Shown piece after piece: positions 1 through 6,573 of a stretch of DNA of 19,382 nucleotides (positions are counted from its first letter, which is position 1; the number at the start of each line of letters is the position of its first letter). The notes under the pieces were generated by a model. The model saw only the letters and a list, made by a program, of their open reading frames with translations. It was not told the origin of the DNA and searched no databases. The stretch covers positions 20,251-39,632 of the forward strand of contig DDTJ01000011.1 of assembly GCA_002344525.1 (NCBI GenBank). The letters are read 5' to 3'. Source of the stretch: Akkermansiaceae bacterium UBA2367 (lineage in GTDB: Bacteria; Verrucomicrobiota; Verrucomicrobiia; Verrucomicrobiales; DEV007). The position numbers and the translations under genes are program-made.

Positions 1-118
1 ACAGGAATGTTGGCCCTCCTTGGGATCTGGAACCGCATCGGCAGAACCATTCGGACTGCCGGAAATCTCCTTTCCAGTCCTTCATCAGACAGGGGCGGCA
101 GGGCACAATTTCGTTCCC

Positions 119-1030
119 CTACTTCGGCTCGCGGTACCACCTGGCCTTGTAGACCTTCATCCCCGGAAACTCGAACGCCGCCGGTGGATTGGATAGGGTC
201 ACACGCGTCGTCCACCACTGTTCCTCCGGCACGGTGAAAAGAAAGCGACCGTCGGCAGTTTCGCTCAGACTCTTGATGTTTTCCGCATCGTGGAAGCCCT
301 CGATCTTGGCGAAGGTCTCCGTCTCCAGATCGAATCGCCAAGCACCGGTATGCTCCGTGACCAGAAACGACCGCCCTCCGGAGACGAGGGTGAGATCGTG
401 CCCGCCCTCCCCCGGAATCTTCCACTCCTTCGCCCGCCGAAGCGCCCTGCCTTCCAGCCGATACTCCCGCAGCACATCGTAGCCAAGGGCGAAGAGCGTC
501 TTCCGTTCCGGATGCCAGACGAGGCCATGGGCGGAATGAAGCTCGTCCGTGAAAATCGCCTCCGTCCCGTCCGCGAGGTCGAAAAGCATCACTTGGTTGC
601 CCTCCGCATGGACCGAAGCCGCCGCCGCGAGCAGATTTCCCGGAAGCAGCTCGACTGAATGGGCGTTGGGCACGTAGGCGCAGAAAAGCGTCTTGTTCCG
701 CTCCAGATCCCAGAGCGCCACGGCACCTGAGGACGACGAGACAATGAGTCTCCGCCCCTCGTCGACCGGCTTCACGTCGTCCACCGAATTGAACCACCGC
801 GTTCGGAACTCCTCGGGAAGATCCTCGATCTCCCGGGCGTCCCAAGTCCAGACGATCTCGGGGGTACCCGCCTGGGACCGCTCAAGATCGACGAGATGCA
901 CCTTGCTGCCTCCGCAGACGAGGATCGAAGGCGTTTCCACCGGTCGCGTCTGGGCAAAGACCGTCGCCGCACCCAGCAGCAGGGAGCACCCGACCAAGGT
1001 CCACCTCACGGCTGCGGCCAGTTTCCCCAT
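119..1030 (-). CDS. Secreted DUF6528-family beta-propeller protein
   Basis: A 303-residue protein, probably exported. The chosen start (ATG at 1030) is followed by a lysine-containing N-terminus, a hydrophobic core and an Ala-x-Ala|Gln-like cleavage site near residue 26, a typical Sec signal. A frame open 27 codons further upstream would place a non-signal leader before it, so I prefer 1030. The mature part has repeated WD/YVTN-like blades. Family-type signatures include ILVCGG after the signal, DDVKPVDEG, SSSGAVAL, an AHSVELLPG block, AHGLVWHPERKTLFALGYD, and a WW pair near the C-terminus. From memory these match DUF6528, a family of unknown function; the name is not confirmed by a search. 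It is monocistronic here, with a divergent neighbour. It has no visible catalytic residues; a binding or scaffold role outside the cytoplasm is plausible. Confidence 0.8.
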   Translation of the reverse strand: MGKLAAAVRWTLVGCSLLLGAATVFAQTRPVETPSILVCGGSKVHLVDLERSQAGTPEIVWTWDAREIEDLPEEFRTRWFNSVDDVKPVDEGRRLIVSSSSGAVALWDLERNKTLFCAYVPNAHSVELLPGNLLAAAASVHAEGNQVMLFDLADGTEAIFTDELHSAHGLVWHPERKTLFALGYDVLREYRLEGRALRRAKEWKIPGEGGHDLTLVSGGRSFLVTEHTGAWRFDLETETFAKIEGFHDAENIKSLSETADGRFLFTVPEEQWWTTRVTLSNPPAAFEFPGMKVYKARWYREPK

Positions 1031-1176
1031 CGCCTTCGCAGTCCCCTTCCTTCCGGAGATCCGGCATCGGTGGGAGCAAGGTCGAGGCAGAGTCTGGACG
1101 GTGGCAATCATCTGACGTCAGGATAAGCGGACTCCCGCCGATCCGTCAAACTTTCGCGTTCCTTCGCCAAATGGCA

Positions 1177-1259
1177 GGGGATGGCCACGAAAAGGCACAA
1201 GAGGCACAAAGGGCCACCTCGTCTTTGTGCTCTTTGTGCCTTTTCGTGGCCAAATCCCC
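1177..1259. repeat. 83-nt imperfect palindromic intergenic element (CACAAAG type)
   Basis: The 28-nt arms at 1184-1211 and 1223-1250 are inverted copies with about 25 of 28 positions matching, separated by an 11-nt loop. The outer flanks (GGGGAT and ATCCCC) extend the dyad. The arms are themselves low-complexity, built from GGCACAA-like units. It lies between divergent gene starts, so a transcription-terminator role is unlikely. It resembles a dispersed palindromic repeat or miniature element, but no second copy occurs in this window. Confidence 0.8.
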
Positions 1260-1303
1260 ATCCCCACCGGACACACCTTTCGCCACTTCCGAACAAACAC
1301 GGG

Positions 1304-1332
1304 TTGACCGGACGGCTTTGCTCCGGTGTAGT
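1304..1332 (+). promoter_or_regulatory. Probable sigma70-type promoter of the RidA/PLP-enzyme operon
   Basis: A TTGACC -35 hexamer (1304-1309) and a TGTAGT -10 hexamer (1327-1332) are separated by exactly 17 nt. They match the consensus at 5/6 and 4/6 positions. The predicted start of transcription, around 1339, gives a leader of roughly 23 nt before the ATG at 1362. Position and spacing are good, but it is a sequence match only. Confidence 0.5.
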
Positions 1333-1361
1333 GGACCTCTTCCAATAAACCCATCCCAACC

Positions 1362-1823
1362 ATGAGCGCTGAAGCCCGTCTCGCCGAACTCGGCATCGTC
1401 CTCCCCCCCGCCCCGAAGCCGGGCGGCGTCTACAAACCCCTCGTCCGCGTCGGCAACCTCGCCTGGCTCTCCGGCCACGGCCCCTGCCTCGACGGCGAGA
1501 CCTACCAGACCGGCCGCGTCGGCGCCGAAGTCAGCCTCGAAGAGGCCCAGATCGCCGCGCGGAACACCGGACTCTCCCTCCTCGCCACGATGAAGCGCGA
1601 ACTCGGCTCCCTCGACCGCGTCTCCCGCCTCATCAAGACCCTCGCCCTCGTCAACTGCACCGACGACTTCACCCAGCAGCCGCTGGTGGTGAACGGCTTC
1701 TCCGAACTCTTCGGCGAAGTTTTCGGCGACGCCGGAATCGGCGCCCGCAGCGCCCTCGCCGCCAACACCCTGCCCGGCAACATCCCCGTGGAGATCGAGA
1801 TCATCGTCGAGCTGAAAGACTGA
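1362..1823 (+). CDS. RidA family protein (YjgF/YER057c/UK114)
   Basis: A 153-residue cytoplasmic protein of the RidA superfamily. Founding members hydrolyse reactive enamine/imine intermediates, such as 2-aminoacrylate released by PLP-dependent dehydratases, to ketoacids and ammonia. Visible family features are the early LAWLSGHGP strand, a central helix ending in the LGSLDRVSRLIKTL segment, and a C-terminal block with an arginine (about R129) followed by LPGNIPVEIE. That arginine position is the usual carboxylate-binding site in active RidA proteins. The length and the N-terminal KPGGVYKPLVRVGN layout fit the longer YjgH-like subgroup. The stop codon is 4 nt before the start of the PLP enzyme gene, so the two are almost certainly one operon. 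No Shine-Dalgarno is seen; the start follows CAACC. Confidence 0.9.
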   Translation: MSAEARLAELGIVLPPAPKPGGVYKPLVRVGNLAWLSGHGPCLDGETYQTGRVGAEVSLEEAQIAARNTGLSLLATMKRELGSLDRVSRLIKTLALVNCTDDFTQQPLVVNGFSELFGEVFGDAGIGARSALAANTLPGNIPVEIEIIVELKD

Positions 1824-1827
1824 CCGC

Positions 1828-2937
1828 ATGAATCCCATCGCGAATCTCAAGACCGTCCCCTCCCCTGCCCTGCTCTTCGACGCCGACGCGATCGAGAGGA
1901 ACCTCCAGCTCATGCTGAAGACCGTGGGCGGCGACCCGGCGAAGCTGCGCCCCCACATCAAGACCCACAAATGCCGCGAGATCCTGGAGCGCCAACTCGC
2001 CCTCGGCATCCGGCAGGTCAAGTGCGCGACCATCGCCGAGGCCGAGCTTTCCGCCATGGCCGGCGTGCCCGACGTGCTCCTCTCCTACCCGCTCGTCGGA
2101 CCGAATGCCGCGCGTTTTCTCCGCCTCACCGACGCCTACCCCGGCACGACCTTCTCCACCCTCGTCGACAGCGAGACCGCCCTCGACGGCTTCGTCCGGA
2201 GCGGCCACGCGCCGGTGAGCCTCTTCATCGACCTCGACTGCGGCATGCACCGCACGGGCGTTGCCCCCGGCAAGGCCGTCGCCCTCGCGAAAGCCCTCGT
2301 CGCCCGGCCCGAGCTGCGCTTCGCCGGGCTCCACGCCTACGACGGCCACATCCACGACGCGCCCATCGAGGCGCGGCGCGAGCAGTTCGAAGCGGCCATG
2401 GCCATCGTCGACGAAGCCCGCGCCGCCATCGAGGCCGAGGTCGCCCCCGTGCCCCTCCTCGTCTCCGGCGGCTCGCCCACCTTCGGACTCCACGCGGCCC
2501 GCTGCGCCGCCGATCCGCGTCCGCGCCAATGCTCGCCCGGCACCACCGTGCTGTGGGATTGCGGCTACGGCCCGAGCTACGAGGATCTGCCTTTCGAGGC
2601 CGCGGCCTTCCTCCTGACCCGCGTCGTCAGCCATCCCGGCGAAGGCCAGGTCTGCGTCGATCTCGGCCACAAGGCCGTCGCCGCCGAAAATCCCATCCAT
2701 CGGCGCGTCCACTTCCCCGCCCTGCCCGACGCCGAGTTCGTCTCGCAGAGCGAGGAGCATCTAGTCCTCCGCGTCGCCGATCCCTCCGCCACGCCCGTGG
2801 GAACGGAGTTGCTGGGCGTTCCCAAGCACGTCTGCCCCACCGTGGCCTTGCATCAGGAGGCGCTGATCGCGCGAAGCGGATCGGTCACGGACGAGGCTTG
2901 GAAAATCGCGGCACGGGACCGACGGATCGGGATTTGA
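1828..2937 (+). CDS. D-threonine aldolase / D-serine dehydratase-like PLP enzyme
   Basis: A 369-residue fold-type III (alanine-racemase-like) PLP enzyme. The LRPHIKTHK motif near residues 40-48 carries the PLP-binding lysine (probably K45). The C-terminal domain has the HxC metal site of this family: H334 and C336 in KHVCPT. Known members are D-threonine aldolase, eukaryotic-type zinc-dependent D-serine dehydratase and D-3-hydroxyaspartate aldolase/dehydratase; sequence alone does not separate them. Full length is typical and all key residues are present. It is co-transcribed with the RidA protein. That partnership favours an eliminating reaction that releases an enamine (the dehydratase type) over the retro-aldol type. 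This preference is inference from context. Confidence 0.88.
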   Translation: MNPIANLKTVPSPALLFDADAIERNLQLMLKTVGGDPAKLRPHIKTHKCREILERQLALGIRQVKCATIAEAELSAMAGVPDVLLSYPLVGPNAARFLRLTDAYPGTTFSTLVDSETALDGFVRSGHAPVSLFIDLDCGMHRTGVAPGKAVALAKALVARPELRFAGLHAYDGHIHDAPIEARREQFEAAMAIVDEARAAIEAEVAPVPLLVSGGSPTFGLHAARCAADPRPRQCSPGTTVLWDCGYGPSYEDLPFEAAAFLLTRVVSHPGEGQVCVDLGHKAVAAENPIHRRVHFPALPDAEFVSQSEEHLVLRVADPSATPVGTELLGVPKHVCPTVALHQEALIARSGSVTDEAWKIAARDRRIGI

Positions 2938-2997
2938 GGGGAAACCCCGCCGACAAATAGCCATTGGTGCCTCCGCTATTTTCCTTTACCTTCGTCC

Positions 2998-3273
2998 ATG
3001 CAAGTGACGCTTGAGATCCCCGACGAAGTGGTGCGAAGCCTGCCTGTGTCGACGGAACGCGACGGAGATCTCGCCACCACCTTCTTGGAATGTTTCTCCG
3101 TCGAAGCCTATCGGCAAGGACTCCTCTCGGCGGCGCAAGTCGGGCGTCTGATGAGCCATGCCTCGCGATGGGAAACCGAAGATTTCCTCGCCTCCCATGA
3201 CGCGTGGCCATACCTCACCCCCGACGAAGCCGCCGAGGATGCTCGCGCTCTCTCCAAGCTGCTGGAGGGATGA
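2998..3273 (+). CDS. UPF0175-family antitoxin
   Basis: A 91-residue protein. It begins with a beta-strand/short helix segment (MQVTLEIPDEVV), followed by the UPF0175-type helix-turn-helix region EAYRQGLLSAAQVGRLMS and an acidic C-terminus (TPDEAAEDARALSKLLEG). UPF0175 proteins are recognised as antitoxin partners of DUF3368 PIN toxins. The gene overlaps the downstream toxin by 4 nt (ATGA at 3270-3273), the usual translational coupling in such pairs. It probably neutralises the toxin and represses its own promoter (family-level knowledge). It lies 60 nt after the PLP enzyme gene, so it could be read through from that operon. Confidence 0.8.
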   Translation: MQVTLEIPDEVVRSLPVSTERDGDLATTFLECFSVEAYRQGLLSAAQVGRLMSHASRWETEDFLASHDAWPYLTPDEAAEDARALSKLLEG

Positions 3274-3779
3274 TCGTCGTCTCGGATACATCCCCTTTGC
3301 GCTACTTAGCTGCGCTCGGTCAACTGGAGTTGCTCCCGCGTCTCTTTCAGGAAATCCTCTGTCCACAGACGGTGATCACCGAATGCTTGCATCCCGCCGC
3401 GCCCGAACCGCTGCGGGAGTGGGCGCGTGAACCGCCTGCTTGGTTGCGGTCGATCACGACCGATCCGCTTGATCCCCGCACCTTGGACTTGGATCCGGGA
3501 GAAGCCGCCGCCATCACCCTCGCCCTCGATCTCAAAGCCAACCTTCTTCTCATCGACGAAAGGAAAGGCCGGGCCAAGGTCGCCGCACTCGGCCTGAATC
3601 GGATCGGAACCTTGGCAGTCCTCGCGCAAGCCGGGCGACGCGGCCATCTCGACTATCCTGTCACCGTGGCCCGTCTGATGGGGGAAACGAATTTCCGCGC
3701 CTCCGCCGCGGTGATCCAAACGACTTGGGAGCATTCCCTCATCCACCACGAGGAAGGCGGATTCCGGAGTTCGCCATAG
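3270..3779 (+). CDS. DUF3368 PIN-domain toxin
   Basis: A 169-residue PIN-fold protein, presumed metal-dependent RNase of a type II toxin-antitoxin system. The start at 3270 is chosen because the protein then opens with the canonical MIVVSDTSPL strand. It also creates the ATGA overlap with the antitoxin, with GGAGG immediately upstream (3264-3268, inside the antitoxin gene). Acidic residues in the expected PIN positions are D6 (SDTSPL), E38 (VITE), E78 (GEAAAI) and D96 (LLIDERKGR). The DERKGR motif and the length are typical of DUF3368. All four acidic positions are intact, so the toxin looks functional. The next gene is convergent, ending 20 nt away. Confidence 0.85.
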   Translation: MIVVSDTSPLRYLAALGQLELLPRLFQEILCPQTVITECLHPAAPEPLREWAREPPAWLRSITTDPLDPRTLDLDPGEAAAITLALDLKANLLLIDERKGRAKVAALGLNRIGTLAVLAQAGRRGHLDYPVTVARLMGETNFRASAAVIQTTWEHSLIHHEEGGFRSSP

Positions 3780-3799
3780 ACAACCCAATTCATTCCAAC

Positions 3800-4834
3800 T
3801 CACCTCCCCAGCACACCCACCTCGACCGTTCCCTCGCGCCCGTCGGGCAGGCGGACTCTCGCTTGGCTGCCGCTGCGCTCAAGGACGGTGACTCGGCTGC
3901 CCTCGTGGAGGCGGACGAGGACGCCATCGACCGTGGCCTGGGTCGCCGAGAGCACGTTCACCGTCAGCCCGGTGGCAGGGATGGAGGGACGGTTCACGAA
4001 GATCGACGACCCGCCACCAGCGGGAGGCGTCGGCGCGGGAACCGGAGCGACCGACGCGGGATACGACGGCGGCGAAGGCATGCCCACCGGCTCACTCGCC
4101 CCGGGAACAGGTGGAGCGGGCGGGATCGGCGCCTGCGGCGGAGCGGACAGGGTCGAATCAGGAGACAAAGAGGGTTCGGTCCCCTTCCCCTTCCCGAAGA
4201 GACGGCCGAGGAAAGACGGCTTTTCCCTGGCAGCCCCTCCCTGGGTGGCGGAGGCGAGAGCGGCCTGTTGCGCGGAGGGATCGACAACCGGAGGCGAAGG
4301 CGGCATGGAAGTCGAAGGCTCGGGATAGGCGGCGGCGGGAGGGAGAGCCGGTTCGGACGGACCGGAATCCCCACCCTTCTCCTTCGGCTTGAAAAGGCCG
4401 AGCAAACCGCGCTTCTCAGGGCGGGCAGACGCAGGGGGCGGCGCGACAGACGGCGATCCTCCGCCACGTCCAGCACGCGGCGTCACGTTCTCGAACTGCG
4501 GCACATAGGTGTCGCGGCGCACCGGGGAGGGCGCGGGAGCCGCCTCGCCGGGCGGACGGGCGGGCGGGCGATGCACGGAGAGGAACTGCTCGGCCGAGGT
4601 GATGGTCGGCGGCTGGTGGGCGACGGAGGCCATGGACTCCATCAGCGCCTTCTTCTGCCTGGCGGCGAGGGTCGCCCTTTCCAGATCGGCCTCGCGCTGG
4701 GCCTTCGTCCAAGCGGCGTTGCCCTGGATGCCCCACCCGTCCGGCGGCGGCGTGGTGACAAGTGCGCCATCCTGCCCATTGCCAAGTGCGGCGACAAATG
4801 ATAAAGCCAAAGTAGGCCAGAGCGTCGTTTTCAT
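3800..4834 (-). CDS. Secreted proline-rich protein with C-terminal SH3-like domain
   Basis: A 344-residue protein with no family assignment that I trust. The start at 4834 gives an N-terminal signal-like segment (MKTTLWPTLALSFVAALG). The frame is open much further upstream, but only antisense to the dipeptidase gene. After a short charged helix (around residues 40-60, WTKAQREADLERATLAARQ) comes a long Pro/Ala/Ser-rich, probably disordered region. Two similar short hydrophobic-basic motifs interrupt it (RGLLGLFKPKEK and FLGRLFGKGKG). The last 60 or so residues read like a bacterial SH3-type barrel (VLVRLHEGSRVTVLERSG, ARVRLPDGREGTVEV). Location in the envelope is inferred. A cell-wall or surface-associated role is possible, and it is divergent to an M19 dipeptidase with 63 nt between the starts. 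Confidence 0.7.
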   Translation of the reverse strand: MKTTLWPTLALSFVAALGNGQDGALVTTPPPDGWGIQGNAAWTKAQREADLERATLAARQKKALMESMASVAHQPPTITSAEQFLSVHRPPARPPGEAAPAPSPVRRDTYVPQFENVTPRAGRGGGSPSVAPPPASARPEKRGLLGLFKPKEKGGDSGPSEPALPPAAAYPEPSTSMPPSPPVVDPSAQQAALASATQGGAAREKPSFLGRLFGKGKGTEPSLSPDSTLSAPPQAPIPPAPPVPGASEPVGMPSPPSYPASVAPVPAPTPPAGGGSSIFVNRPSIPATGLTVNVLSATQATVDGVLVRLHEGSRVTVLERSGSQARVRLPDGREGTVEVGVLGR

Positions 4835-4897
4835 CCCGTCTGCGTGTGTTCGGCACCACTTTGACCCGTTTTTCACCTGATTTCCAGCCCCCAAACC

Positions 4898-5977
4898 ATG
4901 AATTTGATCTTCGACGTCCACCTCGACCTCAGTCTCAACGCCCTCGAATGGAACCGCGACCTGACCCTGCCCATCGCCCAGATCCGGGAGCTGGAGGCGG
5001 GCAAGACGGACATGAAAGGCCGCGCCCTCAACACCGTCTGCCTCGACGAGATGCGCAAGGGCGGCATCGGCCTCTGCGTCGCGACCCAGATCGGTGGCTG
5101 CATGAAGCCTCGCGGCCCCGTCGCCTGCTGGGAATCGCCCGCCCAAGCCTGGGGTATGACTCAGGGCCAGCGCCACTACTACGAGGCCCTCTGCGATCTC
5201 GGCGAAATGGCCCAGATCCGCAATCTCGCGGAACTCGACGCCCATCTCGCCCTCTGGGCCGCCCCGGTCGCGGCGGCGGCGGCGAAAGCGCCCGTGGGCT
5301 ACATCCTCAGCCTTGAGGGGGCCGACTCCATCGTCACGCTCGACTATCTGGAAACGGCTTGGGAATACGGTCTCCGCGCCATCGGCCCGTCGCACTACGG
5401 CGCGGGCCGCTACTCCATGGGCCACGACCAAGTCGGCGGCCTGCGTCCGGGCGGCGCGGAGCTGATCAAGAAAATGGACGAGCTGGGCTTCATCCTCGAC
5501 GTGACCCACCTCAGCGACGACTGCTTTTTCGAGGCGATGGACCTCTACGAGGGCACGGTCTGGGCGAGCCACCAGAACGCCCGCGCCATCGTGGACGATC
5601 CCCGGCAGTTCAGCGACGAACAGATCAAGCTGCTCATCGAGCGCGGCGGCGTGCTCGGGTCGGTCTACGACGCCTGGATGATGGTCCCCGGCTGGGTACG
5701 CGGCACGACCACGCCCGAATCCGCCGGCGTGACCCTCGCCCACATCGGCGAGCACATCGACCACATCTGCCAGCTCGCGGGCAATACGAAGCACGTCGGC
5801 ATCGGCAGCGACCTCGACGGCGGCTTCGGCAAGGAGCAGGGTCCGCTCGACCTCGACACCATCGCGGATCTGCAAAATCTCGAAGGCATCCTGAAGGGGC
5901 GCGGCTACTCCGACGAGGACATCGCTGCGATCTTCCACGGGAATTTCCTGCGCTTGGTGCGCCAAGCTTGGGCTTGA
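4898..5977 (+). CDS. M19-family (renal-type) membrane dipeptidase
   Basis: A 359-residue zinc dipeptidase of peptidase family M19, which cleaves dipeptides including those with a C-terminal D-amino acid. The binuclear zinc ligands are all visible with normal spacing: H8 and D10 (DVHLD), E140 (SLEGAD), H204 (VTHLS) and H225 (ASHQNAR), plus catalytic D305 (GSDLDGG). No signal peptide is visible from this start, so the enzyme is probably cytoplasmic despite the family name. The start follows AAACC, with no Shine-Dalgarno. It is on the same strand as, and about 2 kb after, the RidA/PLP pair. A functional link through D-amino-acid release is attractive but inferred. Confidence 0.9.
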   Translation: MNLIFDVHLDLSLNALEWNRDLTLPIAQIRELEAGKTDMKGRALNTVCLDEMRKGGIGLCVATQIGGCMKPRGPVACWESPAQAWGMTQGQRHYYEALCDLGEMAQIRNLAELDAHLALWAAPVAAAAAKAPVGYILSLEGADSIVTLDYLETAWEYGLRAIGPSHYGAGRYSMGHDQVGGLRPGGAELIKKMDELGFILDVTHLSDDCFFEAMDLYEGTVWASHQNARAIVDDPRQFSDEQIKLLIERGGVLGSVYDAWMMVPGWVRGTTTPESAGVTLAHIGEHIDHICQLAGNTKHVGIGSDLDGGFGKEQGPLDLDTIADLQNLEGILKGRGYSDEDIAAIFHGNFLRLVRQAWA

Positions 5978-5987
5978 AAGTTTGGGA

Positions 5988-6008
5988 GGGTTCAGGGTTC
6001 AGTTTTCA
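5988..6008. repeat. Three in-phase heptamers (GGGTTCA, GGGTTCA, GTTTTCA)
   Basis: Three consecutive 7-nt units lie just after the dipeptidase stop and about 50 nt before the ParD-like gene. The first two are identical and the third differs at two positions. They resemble the period-7 strings at 11489-11509 and 15574-15601, though the unit sequence differs at each locus. Confidence 0.55.
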
Positions 6009-6025
6009 GCCCCGCGAAAGGCCGG

Positions 6026-6054
6026 TTGCATTTTGAAACCAGCGGTGGTAAAGT
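6026..6054 (+). promoter_or_regulatory. Possible promoter of the ParD-like gene (leaderless)
   Basis: TTGCAT (6026-6031) and TAAAGT (6049-6054) are 17 nt apart. The -35 match is only 3/6 and the -10 match 4/6. The -10 ends 6 nt before the ATG at 6061, so transcription from it would begin at or next to the start codon, giving a leaderless mRNA. Weak, sequence-only evidence. Confidence 0.3.
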
Positions 6055-6060
6055 ATCGTC

Positions 6061-6459
6061 ATGCCTGCTGTCGCCATCAAGATCTCCGAAGAAGTCGCTG
6101 AACTGGTCCGCCGCGCCGCGAAAGTCTCGGATCGCTCCATGGCCGGACAAATCGAACATTGGGCCAAACTCGCGATGGAAGTCGAAGACCGCGCCACGGT
6201 CTCGGAGGTGAATGCGATCAAGGGGACGGAAGGGAATTGGGATTCAATCCAAGACGAGCCCCTGCGCGAACGGGTCGAACGCTTGGTCGCGGAATTCCGC
6301 TTCGCCACCAAGGAGGAGATTCGGCACCGGATCGGATTGGTCCAGCGTGCCGTCTATGAGCCGGATTCCTCCGCGCCCGGCGGCGTGGTGCGCATCGAGC
6401 CCGATGGGACACGGATTCGCGGACGCATCGAAGGCCGCGATTTCGTGCCAGCGGACTGA
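6061..6459 (+). CDS. ParD-like antitoxin-family protein (no adjacent toxin)
   Basis: A 132-residue protein. Its first 45 residues match the ParD-like antitoxin family (from memory PF11903): a VAIKISEEVAELVRRAAKV strand-helix segment followed by SDRSMAGQIEHWAKLA. This is a ribbon-helix-helix-type DNA-binding layout. The C-terminal 85 residues form an extension rich in charged residues (DEPLRERVERLVAEFRFATKEEIRH, then PGGVVRIEPDGTRIRGRIEG) that I cannot assign. No toxin-sized gene follows: the next coding start is the oxidase at 6574, after a 114-nt gap. It is either an orphan antitoxin, a regulator derived from one, or a gene whose toxin was lost. Confidence 0.75.
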   Translation: MPAVAIKISEEVAELVRRAAKVSDRSMAGQIEHWAKLAMEVEDRATVSEVNAIKGTEGNWDSIQDEPLRERVERLVAEFRFATKEEIRHRIGLVQRAVYEPDSSAPGGVVRIEPDGTRIRGRIEGRDFVPAD

Positions 6460-6560
6460 CCTTCCCCCGTCATCCCCCCACCGCCCGAACCATCGAAACG
6501 CCGCCACCGCGTGGCTGCCCTGAAGTTTTTTCGACTTCACCCCGGCGGAATCCCGTGTAA

Positions 6561-6567
6561 AAGGAGG
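6561..6567 (+). promoter_or_regulatory. Strong Shine-Dalgarno that sets the oxidase start
   Basis: AAGGAGG lies 6 nt before the ATG at 6574. It is one of the few strong Shine-Dalgarno sites in the window. It decides the start against an in-frame upstream start at 6511, which would add 21 unconserved residues. Confidence 0.75.
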
Positions 6568-6573
6568 CATTCC

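Larger units (their letters stand above)
1031..1361. other. Divergent intergenic region with palindrome and promoter
   Basis: This 331-nt gap separates two divergently transcribed genes. I see no convincing gene in it. It holds the 83-nt palindromic element at 1177-1259 and a good sigma70-like promoter toward the RidA gene at 1304-1332. The remaining bases show no recognisable structure. Confidence 0.7.

Noticed and set aside
7..237. Short plus-strand open frame at the left edge
   Set aside because: It has no motif, and half of it is antisense to the DUF6528 protein's C-terminus.
2934..2950. GGGG-AAA-CCCC dyad after the PLP enzyme gene as a terminator
   Set aside because: It is only a 4-bp stem, with no T-run following.
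4835..5965. Upstream extension of the minus-strand frame of the proline-rich protein
   Set aside because: The extension is antisense to the M19 dipeptidase gene with all zinc ligands. A signal-peptide start at 4834 explains the real protein.
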